A stretch of 64,000 bases of DNA from Baekduia sp037045385 (GTDB taxonomy: Bacteria; Actinomycetota; Thermoleophilia; Solirubrobacterales; Solirubrobacteraceae): positions 1 to 64,000 of the forward strand of contig JBAOHN010000004.1 of NCBI GenBank assembly GCA_037045385.1. Direction: 5' to 3'. The translations under genes and the position numbers were made by a program. A model generated the notes under the pieces. It was not told the DNA's origin and searched no databases. It saw only the letters and a list, made by a program, of their open reading frames with translations. Shown here one piece after another: positions 61,493 to 64,000 of this stretch. Each line of letters starts with the position of its first letter. The stretch's first letter is position 1.

Positions 61493-62503
61493 TCAGCCCG
61501 CGGAGAGCCGCTTACCGCGAACCTTGAAGCTCGCGGTCACGTACCCGCGCGCGACCGATTCATCGCCGGTGTAGAAGATGCGCACCCTGTAGCTGCCCGG
61601 CTTGCGCTCGAACTGCAGCGGGAAGATCCCGCCGGGCTGGACCGGCGGGGATCCGACCGGGCGGAACGCCCCGCGCGCGCCCTTGCCGATCTCGATCGAG
61701 ACGACCGGGCTCTTGCGGACCGGCGCGTCCCGGAAGACGCCCCGCATCACGAATGACGGCCCGGTCCGATCGGGGAACCTCAGCGACGCGAGCTCGAACG
61801 GCGCCTGCGTCTGCACGACGGCGGCAGCACTCCAGGGCGTCGAGAACCCGTTCAGGGTCTGTCGCCCGACCACCGTGTACCGGCCTGGCTTCGTGAACGT
61901 CAGCCGCGCCTCGGTGCCGTCGTCGCCGACGATCGCGTCACTCGAGGCGCCGGAGAACGCGCCGTCGACCGTCGGCTGGCCGCCGAGCACCGACCGCACC
62001 TCGACGGTGCCGCCAAGGCTCCGGCGAACCGGCAGCGTGAGCACGTGCGGCTGGGTCCCGCCCTGGTCGCGGATCAGGAACGATCTCGGCGGAGCGCCGA
62101 TCGTCGCGTCCGCCACCTGGCGGTAGGAGAACGACTGCGAGTCGGCGATCGGCACCGCGCAGGCGTTGTCGTTGAACGACGCGACCGTGAGGGCGTACAC
62201 CCCGTTCCCGCGGTAGGCGACCGTCAGCGAGCCGGTCTGATCGATGCATCCCGACTGGCCTGCGTCGCCGCCGTCCGGGCCGGTCGCCGTGATGATGTAG
62301 CGCTGCTTGGAGCTCGGCTGCGGCAGTACCCGCACCGTCGGGGCGAGGTTGCGAATCGAGACCCCCGTCGAATCGCTGATCCGGACGGCCGAGCCGTCGG
62401 TTCCGGTGACGGTCGCGCTGGAGACCGTCGCGCCGGCCGCGGGCGGCAACGCCGCGGCAACGGCGACGGCCGCGAACGGGCACAGATGACCGACGATCCG
62501 CAT
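61493..62503 (-). CDS. Secreted beta-rich protein, function unknown
   Basis: 336 residues with a signal peptide (1-25). The mature chain is beta-rich and repetitive, with a Cys pair (GQSGCIDQTG; NDNACAVPIA), a central PGRYTVVGRQTLNGF strand typical of Ig-like domains, and a C-terminal GSYRVRIFYTGDESVARG segment followed by a basic KVRGKRLSAG end. No catalytic motif is seen. It is placed between lysS and greA on the same strand, an insertion into the conserved order. Confidence 0.85.
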   Translation of the reverse strand: MRIVGHLCPFAAVAVAAALPPAAGATVSSATVTGTDGSAVRISDSTGVSIRNLAPTVRVLPQPSSKQRYIITATGPDGGDAGQSGCIDQTGSLTVAYRGNGVYALTVASFNDNACAVPIADSQSFSYRQVADATIGAPPRSFLIRDQGGTQPHVLTLPVRRSLGGTVEVRSVLGGQPTVDGAFSGASSDAIVGDDGTEARLTFTKPGRYTVVGRQTLNGFSTPWSAAAVVQTQAPFELASLRFPDRTGPSFVMRGVFRDAPVRKSPVVSIEIGKGARGAFRPVGSPPVQPGGIFPLQFERKPGSYRVRIFYTGDESVARGYVTASFKVRGKRLSAG

Positions 62504-62555
62504 CTACCCGACGTGATCGGCGGGAGGCGCCGGGACTTGTGGGCCCGCGGACCTA

Positions 62556-63041
62556 CTACAGGTCGGCGATGTCGATCTTCGTGATCTTGAGCTTGCGCGC
62601 TGGACCCTTGGGGACCTTGACGGCGACGATCTCGCCGCGCTTGCGCCCCATCAGCGCACGTCCCACCGGCGATTCGTTCGAGAGCTTCATCTCGGCCGGG
62701 TTCGCCTCTGCGGAACCGACGATCGTGAACTTCTGGGACTTGCCGGTCTTCTCGTCCTTGACGTGGACGACGTTGCCGACGTGGACCGCTTCCTTGTCGA
62801 CGTCCTTGGGGTCGATCACCGTCGCGGCGCGGATCCGCTCTTCGAGCTGCGCGATCTTCGCCTCGAGCATCGCCTGCTCGTTCTTGGCGTTGTCGTACTC
62901 GGCGTTCTCGGCGATCTCGCCGAACTCGCGGGCAACCTTGATCCGCTCGGCGACCTCACGGCGCTTCTCGCCCTGCAGGTGCTCCAGCTCCTCCTTGAGG
63001 TTGTGGAGGCCTTCGGGGGTGAGGATGATGTCGCGCGGCAT
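62556..63041 (-). CDS. greA: Transcription elongation factor GreA
   Basis: 161 residues, AGGAG eight bases before ATG 63041. The N-terminal coiled coil (LTPEGLHNLKEELEHLQGEK) has the acidic tip ENAEYDNAKNEQA that reaches the polymerase active site. The C-terminal FKBP-like domain ends SPVGRALMGRKRGEIVAVKV. It rescues backtracked polymerase by stimulating transcript cleavage. It is adjacent to dusB upstream. Confidence 0.97.
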   Translation of the reverse strand: MPRDIILTPEGLHNLKEELEHLQGEKRREVAERIKVAREFGEIAENAEYDNAKNEQAMLEAKIAQLEERIRAATVIDPKDVDKEAVHVGNVVHVKDEKTGKSQKFTIVGSAEANPAEMKLSNESPVGRALMGRKRGEIVAVKVPKGPARKLKITKIDIADL

Positions 63042-63126
63042 GTGATCTCCTGTGCGGCGGCCGAACCGGGCCGCCAGGCAAAGTGGCGCGGCAGTATATC
63101 CCCAGCTGGAACGTGCTCGTGATCGC

Positions 63127-64000
63127 TTACCGGGCGGCTCGGCCGGAGACCATGTGCTCGGTGATCAGGCGCTTGGCCTGCTCGGCGTCCTCGGTCTGCT
63201 GCAGGGCGAGGTGGAGGTTCTTCCCGCCGCCAACGCGGTCGACGTACCAGGGATGGAACTTGCGCAGGTAGCGGCCGGCGCGGTCCGGGCCGAGGTGCGT
63301 GACGGCCTGATCGATCACCCATTCCCATTCGGCGACGATCTCGGCGATCTCCGGCTGCTCGTCGCGAACTCCCAGCAACTGCTCGAAAAGCCACGGGTTG
63401 CCGAGCGACCCGCGAGCGAGCATCACGGCCGCCGCACCGGTGTGTTCGTAGGCCCGGCGGACCGAGTCGGCGTCCTGCAGGCCGCCGGTGAGGATCACCG
63501 GCGCCGGCAGCGACTCGACGAGCCGTGCTGCGAGGTCGTAGTCGGGCACGCCCTTGTGGTGGACCTTGGCCGATCGCGGGTGGAAGGTGATCGCCGACAC
63601 TCCGGCTTCATCGACGAGCCGGTGGGCAAGATCGAAGCCGGAGGTCGTGTCGCCGGGAGCCGAGCCCGAGCGGAGCTTGACTGTCACCGGCCTCCCGGAG
63701 CCTTCGCGTGCCGCCCGCGCGACCGCGACCGCGGTGTCCGGGTCCTTCAGCATCGCCGCGCCGGCGCCGGTCTTGCAGACCTTCGGGACCGGGCAACCCA
63801 TGTTCAGGTCGATGATGTCGACCTGCGGCACGTGCTCGGCAACGTACGCCGCTGCGCTCCGCATGACGTCGGGATCCTGTCCGAAGAGCTGCAAGGCGAG
63901 CGGCCCCTCGTCGGGGTGGACGCGCAGCAGCTCGGTCAGCGTCTTCTCGTTGCCGTAGTGGATCGCGAAGCTCGAGACCATCTCGCTGAACGCCCCGCCG
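63127..64000 (-). CDS. dusB: tRNA-dihydrouridine synthase (5' end beyond window)
   Basis: The frame is open to the window edge, so about 30 N-terminal residues are missing. Visible motifs: GGAFSEMVSSFAIHYGNEKT, QLFGQDPDVMRSAA, IDLNMGCPVPKVCKTGAGAA (catalytic Cys in GCP), VTVKLRSG, FHPRSAKVHHKGVPDY, GGLQDADSVRRAYEHTGA and MLARGSLGNPWLFEQL. It reduces uridine in tRNA D-loops with FMN. An ATG 63981 start would remove the FMN-binding start, so the gene clearly extends further. Confidence 0.94.
   Translation of the reverse strand, partial: GGAFSEMVSSFAIHYGNEKTLTELLRVHPDEGPLALQLFGQDPDVMRSAAAYVAEHVPQVDIIDLNMGCPVPKVCKTGAGAAMLKDPDTAVAVARAAREGSGRPVTVKLRSGSAPGDTTSGFDLAHRLVDEAGVSAITFHPRSAKVHHKGVPDYDLAARLVESLPAPVILTGGLQDADSVRRAYEHTGAAAVMLARGSLGNPWLFEQLLGVRDEQPEIAEIVAEWEWVIDQAVTHLGPDRAGRYLRKFHPWYVDRVGGGKNLHLALQQTEDAEQAKRLITEHMVSGRAAR

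Overview
The window is one contiguous stretch of very GC-rich, gene-dense bacterial chromosome. It carries CarD, DisA, RadA, ClpC and a SigH-type sigma factor, uses many GTG/TTG starts and NTGA-type gene overlaps, and encodes many leaderless-looking genes and alanine/arginine-rich proteins. This fits a high-GC actinobacterium, most likely of the Thermoleophilia (Solirubrobacterales) type. The lineage is inferred from gene content and style; no marker phylogeny was run.

Backbone: reading right to left, the minus strand keeps an old housekeeping order also known from Bacillus: dusB (cut by the right edge), greA, lysS, clpC, radA, disA, carD, ispD, ispF, cysS, rlmB, sigH. Accessory blocks sit between these genes, many of them on the plus strand.

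Region by region. 1-2.4 kb: a cupredoxin-like protein (cut by the left edge), an M23 peptidase, and an NlpC/P60 peptidase behind a c-di-AMP riboswitch. 2.7-6.8 kb: a CWB2 lipoprotein, xseA-xseB and an enolase-superfamily enzyme. 7-13 kb: 3-hydroxyacyl-CoA dehydrogenase, FGGY kinase, CNNM transporter, PCD, a cobalamin-binding-like protein and a rhomboid protease. 13-17.4 kb: ECF sigma with a membrane partner, PlsC, tRNA-Thr, a lipoprotein, an adenylate cyclase and Tag. 17.4-20.2 kb: a copper operon (multicopper oxidase, beta-helix protein, cupredoxin). 20.4-24.5 kb: sigH, a secreted protein, rlmB, cysS. 24.5-30.1 kb: a frame-split YihQ-like GH31 glycosidase and a one-protein restriction-modification enzyme. 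30.3-39.4 kb: a lipid-type operon, a two-component system, a phosphate-binding-like protein, an AGPS-like oxidase and a UGM-like flavoprotein. 39.5-50 kb: CheW, two membrane glycosyltransferases, ispF, PHP phosphatase, hexapeptide transferase, LhgO, ispD, carD, disA, radA. 50-54.7 kb: a secreted protein, nitroreductase, a compact flavin-transfer cluster (tiny exported protein, ApbE, heme membrane protein), a cNMP-binding protein and a haloalkane dehalogenase. 54.7-64 kb: clpC, desaturase, PemK-like toxin, a DUF559 nuclease-like protein bracketed by hairpins, lysS, a secreted protein, greA, dusB.

Three families of palindromic or structured intergenic repeats run through the window. One is a 47-bp GGTACC-ended element, one a GTCGAGTGT-ended hairpin with stems up to 24 bp, and one begins exactly at stop codons. 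The best candidates for something undescribed are the C-terminal flavinylation-like motif next to apbE, the hairpin-bracketed nuclease gene, the repeats that supply stop codons, and the genes whose conserved N-termini lie upstream of any canonical start codon (ispD and the FGGY kinase).
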